This document shows positions 45,005 to 57,000 of a stretch of 64,000 nucleotides of DNA, piece by piece. The notes below the pieces were generated by a model that saw only the letters and a program-made list of their open reading frames with translations, made no database searches and was not told the DNA's origin. Numbering within the stretch: the stretch's first letter is position 1; each line of letters opens with the position of its first letter. The position numbers and the translations under genes were made by a program. The DNA comes from Apodospora peruviana (taxonomy: Eukaryota > Ascomycota > Sordariomycetes > Sordariales > Lasiosphaeriaceae), in the NCBI GenBank assembly GCA_033439685.1, contig JAUEDM010000001.1, positions 9,176,001 through 9,240,000 of the forward strand, in the 5' to 3' direction.

Positions 45005-45649
45005 ATGTTTACCTCTACCATCCTTGCTGCCACCCTGACCACCCTCGCCTCGGCTGCTTCCGTCTCGGACACCCCCCACGATATGTACTCCTCCTCGATT
45101 GCTGTCCTCAGCTGCTACATCGACACCAACCGTGTGGCCTACTTCCCGCAATCGGTGGACTGTGACAGAATCTGCATCCGCGTTTCCTACGGCGGACGGT
45201 CCGTCTACCTCCTCCGCATCGACCAGTCCGGAGGAGCCCACGACATCTCCCACGACGCCTGGAACTATATCCTTCACGGGCCGCAGTGCCATCAACAACC
45301 CCGTCGCCGGCGGAGGTATCCAGATGGACTATGAGACCGTCCCTGCCGACAACTACCGCAGCTTGATCAAGACTATTAGCGGCAAGGTGCCTCTCACGGC
45401 GGCCAACAGCATAAACTATGTCGACAGCTGCCTCAGCCTGCCCAACAGCTGGATCGCCCAGAACCGCGAGCTCCACAACATTCTCAACCCTACCTGCACC
45501 TGGGGCTAAGATGAAGTCTACACGCGCTAAACATGAACGTGAGCAACCAGCCTACCTGCCCTCACTAGCTTGGTGTGCCTGCCGTCCTGACTGGCAAGCC
45601 CGTCATCAACATCATGTACCCCACTGGCCAGCAGCAGGTCGTCTATTAA
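45005..45649 (+). pseudogene. Frameshifted small secreted protein
   Basis: The ATG at 45005 starts a signal peptide (MFTSTILAATLTTLASAASV). A compact extracellular-type domain follows (VDCDRICIRVSYGGRSVYLL, RIDQSGGAHDIS). Around 45265-45275 the frame slips. The next frame continues sensibly with GRSAINNPVAGGGIQMDYET, SINYVDSCLSLPNSWIAQ and NPTCTWG, then a stop at 45507-45509. About 65 bases later another coding-like stretch (VPAVLTGKPVINIMYPTGQ) ends at 45647-45649. Joining it would need a GC donor and a non-AG acceptor. One indel plus damaged splice sites point to recent loss. The family is small, cysteine-containing and secreted; its function is not known to me. Confidence 0.6.
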
Positions 45650-46903
45650 GTGATGAGGGTTCTTCATAACCTGGATCATCACGGGCTTCCCAGCTGACCA
45701 AAATGGATGAGTAAATATGTAGGACATCGTTGAAATATACTGGCACCTTGATCATTTCACTCATCGGCGAATCCGACTTCACCTTTTCGTTCAATCTCAT
45801 CTTTGCTTCTCACACTCGCTTTCACTCTTCATTCCTGTATCTTCATTTCATCATTTCCACTTTTCACTTCTTTGTACAGAACGTTATTGCATGTTCGTCG
45901 GGACCTCTCGAATTAGAGACCTATCTAAAGAGCACAAAACTTTCCAAGTCTTCCAGGTTCAGACGACGACCGTTTTATAGCGATCAGTTTTCACTTCTGG
46001 CTATGACAGGAGCGACATGGGGTTGAGATGAGTTTCTTTTTTATGACAGTGTTCATAAACTTTCGAATTCAATTGCATTCCACTGACTCCCAATGTCTTT
46101 TCTCAAAGCTGTAGCGCGTTACATTAAATGACATTCAAGCAGGTGTGACAGTACTGTAGTGTACAGATCCGACCACTGCTTATATTGACCCTTATATGAA
46201 ACGCGCAGTGCCTTAATATGAGAATATCAGTCCTCTGCCTCGAAAGGTTGTCAGTCCTTCGTCAGTGTCTTCAGCGTCGATTGAGTGGCGGCATAAAGCC
46301 TAAGTTGTGTTCGCGCCATCACCGCTACTAGCTGAAACTTTGGATAGTTCACCTCGTGACATGTCAAGGCCGACCCGGTAGAAAGACGAGTTCTTTGCGG
46401 TACCCGATTAGGAAATTTCTGTTAGTTAGAGCCACAATATGGTACTGCCCCGCCAAGACAAATTACCCCCCCGGGCCAAAGAACCGGGACACCTGGGACG
46501 GAGTTGATTAAGGGGGAATTTATCCGATTCGAGCGCCTAGCGTACCCCAGGCCGCTTCAAGAACTTCAAATGGGCAGGATAGGATGAACATGATGGACAC
46601 GTAAACTAGGGGGAAAAAAATCATCAGATGAGGTTACTGCGATGCCCAGATGGAGAAAGAGATCCGGTAGATGGTCTTCGGCAGTTGAAGATGTCCTGAT
46701 TGACGGATGGAGTTTCTCCCTGTCAGAATTACTCCCAGACCTCCATATCATCGACTCGGACATGACATATATACCTGGCCCTGCTCTCACCTTGATGCCT
46801 ACCTTACCTACTTGCTGAAGTTGCTGTTCATACAAAGGACCATCTCCATACCTCGGCACCTCACCTTGTAACACATCCCGGCTCCGCGTATCCGACTGCC
46901 ACC
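45650..46903. other. Intergenic region, no supported gene
   Basis: The open frame at 45730-46026 is rich in Phe, Ser and His and looks like translated pyrimidine-rich DNA. The promoter of the esterase gene occupies the right part. Confidence 0.45.
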
Positions 46904-47837
46904 ATGGCGTTCCAAGCACCCTTCAGGCTCCTCAGCCTGGTAACCGCACTCCTCCTCCTCCTGCCCTCCGCCACCCTCGCCGTATCAGCAGGATGCGGCA
47001 AGACCCCCACCATAACAAGCGGCTCCCGCACCATGACGGTGAACAACAAAAGCAGACGCTACATCGTCCGCCTGCCCAATAACTACGACAAGAACCGCCC
47101 TTACCGCCTCATCTTTGGCCCCCACTGGCGCGACGCCGATTACCAGGCTGTAGACGGCGGTTCGGCGCCGTATTACGGTCTGAAAGCGTTGTCAAATAAC
47201 AGCGTTATTTTCGTCGCGCCTGATGGGCTCAATAAGGGCTGGGCCAACTCTGGCGGGGAGGATGTTACTTTCTTTGATCAGATGGTCAAGGCTTTGACGG
47301 ATGATTTGTGTGTTAATGAAAAGTTGATTTTCAGTGTGGGGTTTAGTTATGGCGCTGCTATGTCTTATAGTCTTGCTTGTTCGAAGCCGAATGTTTTTAG
47401 GGCGGTGGCAGTTTTGTCGGGGGCTCAGTTGAGTGGTTGCGATGGGGGGACAGAGCCTGTTGTAAGTTGCCCGTCTTTCCTTTAGCCTGAGAGCGCTTGG
47501 AGTGGATGAAGACAGAACTGACGGTGGTGTGTATGAAAAGGCATACTATTCCCAACACGGGGTGCGAGACGGCGTCCTGAACCCGTCCATGGGCAAGCAG
47601 CTGCGTGACAACATGCTCAAGCGCAACGGGTGCGCGAGTAAGAATGCCCCTGAACCGGCCAAGAATAGCCGTCAGCCGCATATCAAGACCGAGTACTCGT
47701 GTAAGGAAGGATACCCAGTCACATTTGTCGCGTTTGACGGGGACCATGTTGCGCTGCCGAACGACCAGGGCGGTGATGGTGGTGCGAGGAGTTGGACTAG
47801 TCCCGAGGTGTGGAGTTTCTTTTCGCAGTTCACTTAG
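46904..47837 (+). CDS. Secreted feruloyl esterase-like enzyme (CE1/PHB-depolymerase fold)
   Basis: Two exons (46904..47461 and 47541..47837) give 284 residues. The signal peptide is hydrophobic (LVTALLLLLPSATLAV). The mature start SAGCGKTPTITSG and the RLPNNYDKNRPYRLIFG segment are typical of type-D feruloyl esterases. The nucleophile elbow is GFSYGAAMSY. The aspartate lies in HGVRDGVLN just after the intron, and the histidine in FDGDHVA near the C-terminus, so the catalytic triad is complete. The oxyanion-side PHWRD replaces the usual FHW-type motif. Enzymes of this family release ferulic and related acids from plant cell-wall arabinoxylan. No neighbouring xylanase is present in the window. 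Confidence 0.88.
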
Positions 47838-48141
47838 GAAACCGCGTAGTGGGCCTGTCCTTGTGGTACCCTCTCTTGTCTCTTGTAGCGGTGTCCATAG
47901 GTTACTGGTCATGATGGGGCTTGCAAGTTACAATATTTGCCTTCCTAAAAGCAGAGGAGAAAATGACAAAGAACATTGTTGGTAACTGAATGCCACCCGG
48001 ATCCCAAACCCGTTCTGACGATAGTTATCGCCAAGATCTTTGCAACGAGCTTGACCACTATGAGTGTGCATGTAATCTAGAAGACCTATCCGAGATGATC
48101 TACGCAATCTATCGCTTCATCCTTCGTTCCGTCCCTCCGTT
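47838..48141. other. Intergenic gap after the esterase
   Basis: About 300 bases contain nothing recognisable. Confidence 0.5.
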
Positions 48142-48699
48142 TTACCATATACCATGAAACCAGGCTCTAACGCCGTTCTTGGGGCTTACACTCACCAGGT
48201 CTCTATTTCTGTCCCAGGCAATCCCGCCAGACACATCAGCTGCAATTTCTACAGGGTCTAAAAGTGCGCGAACCCAATTTTCGTATGCGAAAGATGAATC
48301 AAACTTCATCTCACGGCGGTCGGACTTGCCATCGCCCGGATCGAGAGAGGATACTTCGAAACCCGGGATGAAAGAAAAGCACAGTGCGAAGAAAGAAACA
48401 GAGCTCGGAACATCTTCGAACATTATGGAATAGATTCCATCCTCGTCCATGGTTATGTCTGTAACCTTTACACCAAGAATATCGCAGTCAAAGGCAGTAG
48501 CTGAGGTTCCTGGGACTTGGTTGCAGAAATTGCCATATTCCCAGGACCCATGCTCCAACAGATAGTCAAGATGCTTCTCGCAGTAGCCTTTGTGTTTGTA
48601 GTTGGGCAATAGCTTGGTCTTCTCGTGGCCATTTTTGTTGGTTTCTTTGACTAGTGACAGGTGTAGGGTCACGGCTGGGCCTTTTCTTTTGCTGACATT
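48142..48699 (-). other. Open frame of unknown status
   Basis: A minus-strand frame of about 180 codons ends at 48142 and has no in-frame ATG near its beginning. Its composition is protein-like, with CEKHLDYLLEHGSWEYGNFC and EDVPSSVSFFALCFSFIPGF. No family is recognised. It could be the 3' exon of a gene whose 5' part has been lost or is spliced in from an exon I cannot see. Confidence 0.3.
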
Positions 48700-51000
48700 T
48701 TGTTCCAGTTGTTTCCTGTCTCGGGAATTTCAATTATTTGTTTTCGACTTGGTTTTGGGAAGAAGTAGCGGATATATACCCAAGTATTACCGAATGTGGC
48801 CTGTATGAACGAACGCATGCGTGTCTGTATCGACCTCTTTACTATCCGGCAAATATTCATGGAAGGCTCTCAGCTGGTACCGTGCCTGGCCTTTGGCATG
48901 TCCTTGGATTGCATATAGAGGCACTTAACGAGCTTCCTCTAGCGACGACTTAGTCATACAGCATTTTCTGCTCGCCTTCCCCAGACTTAAGAACCTACGT
49001 CTTTGCTTAGGTGGTCCATCTCCTAGCCTGGCACTCGGAGGTGTTTCTTCTAGATTAGGGAATGCAAAGGTCGGCAGAGTGGTCTTGGATTGTATGAAGG
49101 GAAATCAGGTACAGGTAACTAGCTTCAGAAGTCTGAAGTCAGTAAGAGACGACTGGGCGCAAAATTCACTCACTTAGTCACTCACTCACTTGGGCAAAAT
49201 GGAACCAGATGAGCCTTTTGATTGGAAGGCACAACTGAGAGTAAGAAAAAGTTTATCCGATCTATTTATCCTCTCCTTTGGGGCTAAAAATGTCTCGAGG
49301 CAGCTAGAGGGCTCTGGGCGTCATTAGAACGGGACAGCAGGACGCCTAACTATGCCGAGGCAGCCTACCAGCTGGACTCTGTTTAATGGACCGGCCCAGG
49401 CAGCTATGCCCCGCCGCTGCCGGCATCGACAGCATCTTGGCCTCCTATAGAGGGGGTAGCGGTCGTACGATCGAACTCGTGAAAGCCTCTATGTCTTGGC
49501 GGAGCTGAAAAGGAAAACCAGTTTCCTGACAATGGCCTGATCGAAACTTCTTCGGGTTGAGCATCTGGGGTGTGGTCTCAAGGCTGATGGTAGGATGGAG
49601 GAATGTGGACGCAACGTGGCGGGCTGAACCGTCCATGAGCTAAACTGGCGACATGCTGCTACATTTGGTAAAGTTGTACATGCATCTTTGTGGCGTCAGT
49701 CTAGGCCCTTAGGACCGCGGACGCGGAGTCACAGCCTTACCTACCAACATATCATCGCTAGTCTTGCCACTTCAAGTCGTCCTGGATATAACAGTGGTAT
49801 AGATACCCTCCTGGGACATCCTCGAACGGGTCAATCATGTTAGATGTGCTAACGGGTAACTCTGGCTTGCAGGCAAGTGCTTCTGGACCAACCACTTGTC
49901 GGTTAATGTATGCCGTGCTTATGCACCTACTACTAGCTGCGCATTTTGGCCCTCCACCATGCCAAGCATCGCCATCATCACAGCCCCGAAGGACCAACTG
50001 CCGACGGCCAATATCTGATAGCCCCGCATCTAAGCTGCCACCATGCACACGTTCATCCCAAGACGCATCCTGACATGAGCCGAGACCGGACCCCTCTTGC
50101 AGCGGCCAACCTCAGCTAGCCACCGCGAGTTGAACAGCCAGCCACTTCAAGAAGACACCGACTCCAGTTAAATGCAGTTGCTCCGCAGTGACATTTGGAG
50201 AGACAACTCGACGACGAAGGGACAACGACTCTACCTCAAGGTCAACAGATTGGCATGCTCAGTCATTTGAAAGAGTCTATTCCATGTCAACGTGATGGAA
50301 CCAGAGAGTGAGAAAACCTCAAAGCTGCGAAGGAAGTAGTGATGGTACCGGAACCTACCTAGGTACGTTTATAAGATAACTCGGAAAAGCCAAGCACGGA
50401 CGCTGGCGCCACAATCGCGGCATCTGCCGTTGCCCAGCCGGCTTGTCTCGTCGGGATGCATGGGCTACATGTACGGTAGTACACTACGCCCAGCAGAGGG
50501 CCTGGAACGCGGCCTCCCCTCGTTGTGGCTTGCTGACCGGCGCCGAAAGGGGAAATGCTCGTCCTGAAGCTGCACCGCTAGGAGATACCCTTTACTGGCT
50601 TGCTGAAGACAACGCATGTGCCGACAGCGCCGTAGCTGGCTGGTAATGTATGATGGAACATCTCAAGGTGGTGTACTTGCAGCCTCGAGACGTGCAGCCT
50701 CGTTGACAATTGGTAGACATGCGGAAGTCGAGCAGCGAGGCGCTCGATAGTCGAGTTGAGAGGCCAGCTGAGTAGCAGTATCAGGGTGCGGTTGGCTGGT
50801 TCCTACTCTGTTGCAATCCAGCCCCCTTCCGACGTGCGACAAGCCCGATCGGAGCTTGAAGCTTTCAAGCGCGCATCGTCCTGAGGCCCCGTCTATATAA
50901 GGCTGATGGAGGTTCGCCTCTTCATTATCGAAACTCAAGCACCATAAACAAACAACCTACCTGGCACAAACCATCTATCTCTCATCAACAATCCTTCACA
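48700..51000. other. 2.3-kb intergenic region
   Basis: Short frames on both strands were inspected (48738-48953, 49445-50073, 50443-50938) and show no motifs. The right end carries the promoter of the 242-residue gene. Confidence 0.45.
50894..50900 (+). promoter_or_regulatory. TATA box of the 242-residue gene
   Basis: TATATAA lies about 105 bases before the ATG at 51001, followed by a CA-rich leader ending CATCAACAATCCTTCACA. This is a textbook fungal promoter layout for a well-transcribed gene. Confidence 0.55.
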
Positions 51001-51729
51001 ATGCCTTACCTGATTCCATTCAAGGGACCCGAGGGTATTTCCGCCCTTTACGACACCGCCTCCCAGGTCCTAACCGTCACCCTCAAGGGCGAGATCGACG
51101 GCTTCTGGCTCGGTCCAGCTCTGGATCGTGACCCCAACTTCGTGGGCGGCCTGAAGTTCAACTTTGAGGGCTTCCCTGGCGGCTTGGGCCAAACGGGGAA
51201 GAAAGATGTCGACGTCCACACCGAGTTGCACATCACCCTGCCCGAACGCTACTTCCAGAGCGGCAGTGTCGTCGTCGAGACTGGCACGGGCGCATACAAC
51301 ATTGACATCCACTACACCGGCCTCCGCCCTCCCACCATCGCAGCTGCCCCTGCCGTGATTGACGTCGCCAGCAAGCTCAACGCGCTCAACATCGGCAGCG
51401 TTCTGCCCCCCATCAAGAAGCTCCTCCCTGGTGGTGAGGACCTGATCATCTCGGCTGTCGTGCCGCAGGGCTTCGGCACCAGCGTCGACATCCGCTATGA
51501 CGAACAGTACATCGAGCTCGTCTCCGCCTCGGTCGTCAATGGCGAAATCCAGTGGGTGATCAAGTGGGCCAAGTTTCCCGAGCGCGAGGCCAACCCGCAG
51601 CTTGTTAATGTGACCACCACCCGCGGTATCCCGCTGCCACCGACGAACCTGGGCCCAGACACGGTCGGCGTCACCAGGATCGTGCAGGGGTATATTGTCA
51701 AGGCTGTTGTGCTCAAGGACGAGGAATAG
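51001..51729 (+). CDS. Conserved-looking protein of unknown function, 242 residues
   Basis: A single clean exon with a TATA box and strong start context (CACAATGCC) encodes 242 residues. No signal peptide or membrane helix is present, so it is probably cytosolic. The sequence alternates short hydrophobic strands and loops: EGISALYDTASQVLTVTLKG, then a Gly-rich turn FEGFPGGLGQTGKKDV, then VDVHTELHITLPERYF. A second half begins near LIISAVVPQGFGTSVDIRYD and ends VGVTRIVQGYIVKAVVLKDE. This suggests a beta-sandwich, perhaps lectin-like or pore-forming-protein-like, but I do not recognise a family. Codon use is strongly C-biased at third positions, as in highly expressed fungal genes. Confidence 0.78.
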   Translation: MPYLIPFKGPEGISALYDTASQVLTVTLKGEIDGFWLGPALDRDPNFVGGLKFNFEGFPGGLGQTGKKDVDVHTELHITLPERYFQSGSVVVETGTGAYNIDIHYTGLRPPTIAAAPAVIDVASKLNALNIGSVLPPIKKLLPGGEDLIISAVVPQGFGTSVDIRYDEQYIELVSASVVNGEIQWVIKWAKFPEREANPQLVNVTTTRGIPLPPTNLGPDTVGVTRIVQGYIVKAVVLKDEE

Positions 51730-52465
51730 TTTATTGTTTTTGTGTGTCGTGGGGGGAAAGTAGTCGAAAGTGACTGGAAAGTAGCTCCCCTTGAGCAGTG
51801 TGAACTCTGAGTTTTGAAAAGAGAATTAACCACGCTGTTGACTCTGCCCGACTTCCCAAATGAATTGCTCCTATCATCGACCACAGCTTTTTTGTGACGA
51901 GAGTTACTGATCTTGACTGGGTTCTTGCGCCGAGCGCCATACAGGCTTTGGGATTTGTGTATGAGCGCGTCGCCGATATCTCTGGCCAAAGCGTCGACCT
52001 GTCCGGCCTGTCTGCGGTGCGCACCAACGTCATTCTCAACCTTGCCGACCCAGTCGCTGCTTACCGCTGGTGGCGTTTGTCCACAGACGGCATCGGTCTC
52101 GCGCGTATAGACTTCGTTGTTTCCAACGTCATTCATGTTCATCGCATGGCCCTTGTGCACTATGACACGCTGCGCGACCTGGAGGCCAAAGCGCAAATTA
52201 AACCTTCTGAGAAGCATAATTCGCTTCAGCCCCCGGTTATCGTCACCTGTCCAATCCCAGGATTCCGCAGCTCTGATTGTTATCATGTTGTCCGGTTCTC
52301 TGTCGCCAAAAACCGTCCTCCACCGGCGCCGAGATGTGATGAGTTAAATCGTACTGAATTTTCTGATCCTAGCACCAAATTCGAAGAATCAATCGTAATC
52401 GTTGGGAGGACCTTAGGCTAGGCAACACAAAGCCTTGGTAGCAAAACCGACACCACCCGACGACA
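51730..52465. other. Region with an uncertain open frame
   Basis: A plus-strand frame at 51894-52421 (about 175 codons) and minus-strand frames overlap here. None carries a recognisable motif, start context or introns. I do not call a gene. Confidence 0.4.
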
Positions 52466-53100
52466 ATGGCGCTCCCCCTACCTCCCGGCCCTGACCCCTC
52501 TGGCTGGCCCTCCTTCTCAAGAAACAGCGGCGTGCCAACATCGTGACCCCGCCCTGGCTGCTTCACCCGGTCTCCCTATCGTCCATCATAAACCGTGAAA
52601 CCAAAGAAGACCCCGTGGCATTCTCTCCGCCCCCGCCTCCGCCGTCGCGCGCGATCCCCTTCCGCACACGGCACCGCCCGGCGCTTGGCCGAGAGCAACG
52701 AGGATGCAAACCTCGCCCCGCCGTTCCTGCCCTCCTGCACCGCCGACGCGCCGGCCGGATATCTACCATAACACTGGCTCGAGGTAGCCGAGGCGCTGCT
52801 CGCCGCGACGACATGCCTGCCCCCGCGGGCGAGGTGCGCTCGCTGATGCGGGATCTGGTCGAGGTCCGCGCCGCCAAGTTGAGGAGTAGTACCAGCGCGT
52901 TTGAGGGCTTCGGAGACGGGCTGATGAGTCTGACTGGCGTGGGCGCGATGGAGCTGGCCGAGAGCAGGGGGTTTGTGCTTGGGGTGGTGGACGGGGTAGG
53001 GAAGATTGGGGCGAGCGCGGAGGCGACGAGACGCGAGGGAGAGGAGGCGGGTGGACGGAGGGATGATGATGAGGAGAGTGATGAGGACATGGGGATATGA
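52466..53100 (+). pseudogene. PSF2: Shattered copy of GINS subunit PSF2
   Basis: The ATG at 52466 reads MALPLPPG, the usual Psf2 start. An internal deletion and frame change then lead to WLALLLKKQRRANIVTPPWL and FSPPPPPPSRA in another frame. The middle part APPFLPSCTADAPAGYLP is in a third frame. It is followed by a TAA stop where the family has Tyr, then HWLEVAEALLA. After a further shift the C-terminal half is well kept: GEVRSLMRDLVEVRAAKLRS, MSLTGVGAMELAESRGFVL, and an acidic end DDDEESDEDMGI stopping at 53098-53100. Psf2 is part of the essential Sld5-Psf1-Psf2-Psf3 replication complex, so a working copy must exist elsewhere. This one cannot make a full protein. Confidence 0.75.
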
Positions 53101-53906
53101 AGAGACTCCATGGGATATCATAATTGGAGGATACATATATATATAAATGATGTAGTATGTGGTCCGTTGGGAATTAAACTTGCAATCCCGCTGTGGAATA
53201 CTAGGGGTTGGCGGATGGGCTGCCAGACGAGATGCCTCGAACTGTAAGCGGGAATGGCAATGCACACCCGCCCAGTCAAGGCGGTATATTGAGCCGTCTG
53301 GGCAGAGGCCGAGCTGTTATGTTTGCTCAAGATGCTGTAGACCTCAGCCCAACAAGATATACAGGGTTATCAAATGCCCAAGCCCGGGGCGGCAGAGCCC
53401 AATGAAGGGCCTCGCTCAACTGTCCCAGGAATCGAGGTCCAGAGCAGTCGAACTAGTCGAACGCCGGCCTTGATAGTTGAGCCAAAGAGTTGGAAGCGAG
53501 CACATTAAAGGTGTGATATAAACGGGCAAGATCCACAGCTGGAGGAAGAATAAGATGACATGAAGTTTTAAACAGGCATAACCATGGCGATAGATACTAG
53601 GTCACGGTTTCAAGTACTTGGTAACTTCAACACAGGTATTTCTACAGTTAAGGTGTCTGAGTGCTAGGTTTGGTGACATGCTTGAAGATTTCAGTAGGCA
53701 GTAACCAATAGCAAAACGAGAGGCCGTGATTTCCAAACCTTTGGCCGATAAACTGTGGCTTGGTCTTGATTACTCGCAATAGCAAGCAAAATGTAGCAAC
53801 AGGAGGCAGGAGCGCGAAAGGAAAGATGAGACGAGGTCGTGGTGCACCCCTTGACATCGAAGATGTGATTGCAGGGAAGGGCTGCATCGGCGTGACCAAC
53901 TAAGTT
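53101..53906. other. Intergenic region left of the palindrome
   Basis: It contains an AT microsatellite (ATATATATATAA near 53136). No gene is supported. Confidence 0.5.
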
Positions 53907-53963
53907 GCCACCTTGCCGGATTAGGGAGAGTCTACTAGACTCTCCCTAATCCGGCAAGGTGGC
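53907..53963. repeat. 57-bp near-perfect palindrome
   Basis: Two 28-base arms (53907-53934 and 53936-53963) are exact reverse complements around a single central C at 53935. The left arm begins GCCACCTTGCCGGATTAGGG. The pairing stops abruptly on both sides. It resembles two terminal inverted repeats joined head to head, as left by an abutting pair of elements or by hairpin-mediated repair. It marks the boundary between ordinary intergenic DNA and the decayed island to the right. Confidence 0.9.
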
Positions 53964-54030
53964 TTGTAGGCTTGTTTGCTTCTTCTCCCTGTGTCCATCA
54001 CCTCCTCCTTTCTCCTTGGTCACCATCGCT

Positions 54031-57000
54031 ATGTATGGATCCGAAAAAGTCATGACTCTGTCTGAGGAGGTACTCTTCTGGAAGCAGAAGGCCCGACAGT
54101 TGGAAGCCAAACAAGATTTGGAGGCAGAAAACCAAACTCTGAAACAGCGAATCGGCGCCGGCCAGGTAGTTCCGTCGGGTGGACACGGCCGAGAGAATAT
54201 TGGTTTTCACCGGCCCCGGGGCCGAAACGAGACGTGCCATACTCCGGAGCCCCCGCAAAGGACCACCCATGCCGCCAACGAGGGCCGAGGCCATGGGAAT
54301 CCCCAGGGGAGTCCGCCGCCGCCGCCTTCCCCCTCGCAACGACTTCGGCGGTCCGATGTTAATGAAATTACATTTCAGATCGAAACACCAGAGTCGTCCG
54401 CCAAGTCGCCCTGTCACCCAGAGGGTGGACAAGGTTCTAGGAGATGGACCGAAAAAGTATAAAAACTGGGAGAAGAGAAGACAAGACATCGGTCTTTCGG
54501 ATCCAAAATCGGCCATTCAGATCTTCTTCCAATTAATCGGCTGTACATAATTCTCCCCCACACCTTCCTCCAAGATTGGAGATAGCAGCTCTAAGGCAGA
54601 AGCTGTATTGCAACGTTATGAAGGTTTTATCCGGATTCTTTGCCAGAACCGAGACCGTGTGCGACAAATATCGAATTTCGCCATCTTGCTTCATGTTTGT
54701 CTCTGCCGGGTGTCGAGGATTACGGGAAAGGTTCCTACCAGCACAATAAACAGATATATGAACGTCGTCTTAGAAGGTCAAGAGAAAGGAGCCGATTATC
54801 TAAAGAAACTCCGAACATCGGTTCTTTGGCCTATCTATCAAGCTGAAGGTTTACGGTCGTGGCTCGGTAATCGCGCCGATGAGTTCTTCCTCCTCTGTAA
54901 GCCCTCGTGCAATAAAGCCACACTGTTGGGCTAGCTAACTCGATTTAAATGGCGCTCCAATTGAGACATATCGGCAACTTTGGGATGAGAGTCCACTAAA
55001 CATCAACACGCGAGAGAAAAACGCAGAATTCACAGGCAAACTGAAGAAGATATGTGACTTTGGGGCGGGTCAGGACTGCCACGTCTCGTTCTCAGTGCCG
55101 TTTTTGGTGACATTAATAGGTCAAGGTGAATATACGTAAGTGGTGCCAGCCCCTCCAACGTTCTTTGCTAACTAGCGCATAGTCTTCAAGAAGTCAATGA
55201 AGCGCTCCACACGAGCATGACCAAGATAGAGTTTGAAGAGTCAGTTTACAAGATACTTTCAAAGCTCCCGGGCACTTCAGGATTTCACCACTTGCCTACC
55301 AGGGCCCAAGATCCACCGTCAGGTACACTCCACACGCATCTCAAAAGCTGAAAGGACCAACACTGACCCGCCATTAGTAGGCCAGGGAGACCATGAAAGT
55401 ACGGAATCTGCGCCAAATGACGAGAGAATCCAACCTCTCATTGACGAAATGTACCGTCTCTCCAGTCAGTCGACTTCTTTATTGGTTCCAAAGCCTAGAG
55501 AGGCAAGCACAGAGCACCCACAGCACGCCGACCCGGATCAGAACGGGACAGTTCTACTCTACGACCACAGCTCAGACAAGGTACTTGACGCCAACTACCA
55601 AGGAGAATCGGGCCTTCGTTCAGACCAGACAGTTGCCCAGCCCGTGCAAAATCAGTTGGTGCAGAATCAGCTGGCTGGAACTGGCATTGCGATAATGAAC
55701 GGAGATTTGAGCATTGGGAGTCAAGAGACGGTAATCTCACAGGGCGCGTCAGTTCCACGGTTCACGCCGGCAAACGGGAGCAGCACTATACAGGTGTCTC
55801 GCCCGGAAGAGGCAACGTCAGAGCCCCAGAGTAGACTCGATCAAGACACCCGCAAGAAACGGCACGGCAGCCCACCGGGCAGAGCCAGCAAGAAGCGACC
55901 GAGACGTCGAGGAAACGGGACTAGTCAGGACGGCCGTACAGATTTTCATCCAGGCGATCCTCTCCAAATCGTTCCTTCGCCACCCCCAACGCAGCCCCAA
56001 AGCCGGCCAAACGACCAAGTGTACACTCTCAACCATAACAACATCGCATCTGTGGGCACTGATGATAGGGCCGAAGGAACAGACTTGCAGGAGACACGCA
56101 TGTTCACGCCTATCAATGCTGGCCGGGACGGCGGGCCTGCGACCTCACTGCCAGATAACATCTCAGCAGCCTCCAGCTCTCCACGGAGGGAGGTTATGGG
56201 ACTGATCCCAAGCTTTCAGCCGAGTGTGAGAGTGCATCCACCCAGCAGCGGCGCCACCGAATCTTTCAAAGACAAACGACGCCGTCCAGAGCCTACAGGT
56301 TGCCGCCCAGGCCCCGATGAGCCGGCGGGAGCTGATTGGCACGCAGATCAGTCCCCAGGTGTAACGCCTCTCTGCACGCCAGCTCAGTCACAGGTCATTG
56401 TCTCACCTGAGAGTCCGGCACCCATGGGGGAGGTCGTGGGGAATCGGTTCCAGGCAGATTCTCATCCAGCACTTGTGCGGACCAGCGACGGAGGGAGCTC
56501 CCAGGCAGAAGACGTGGGCGAGCAACCGGTCACCAACTCCGCGGCACTAGGAGACACCCAACCCCCCTCCATTCCAACAAAAGCCCGCTCAGGATATGGC
56601 CAGGCCCGCAAAACTCAGTCCGATGATGACCATTCTGACGGCCAGCCTAATGAGGATCAGTTTGGCCAGTCAAGCGAGGGTCAATTTGATGACCAAACAG
56701 TTGAGAAAGCAGCACCGACGCGACCCCGGAAGCGACAGAGACGCGATGAAAGCCGCGGGCCTCCCCATTTACTCCCTACACCACCCGCATCGCAGTCCCA
56801 AACTCAGCCAAATAGATCCACGAGAACAGCACTCCATCAGCCGGTCCCCCCAAGCACCCATACTGTCACAGATCGTTCTCCCGATATACAGTTCACGGCG
56901 AAGGGACCCAGAGACCGCAGCCCGCTCGGCCGAGAGAGGCGCGGAGACAATGGTGCCGGTCTTCATCCGGGTGACCCGGTATATGTCTCTTCGCCACCCG

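Noticed and set aside
45730..46026. 98-codon frame after the secreted-protein relic
   Set aside because: Phe/Ser/His-rich translation of pyrimidine-rich DNA without family resemblance.
51894..52421. Possible gene of 175 codons
   Set aside because: Overlapping frames on both strands are equally open and neither has recognisable domains or splice sites.
52576..53265. Minus-strand frame of 229 codons
   Set aside because: Antisense shadow of the PSF2 relic.
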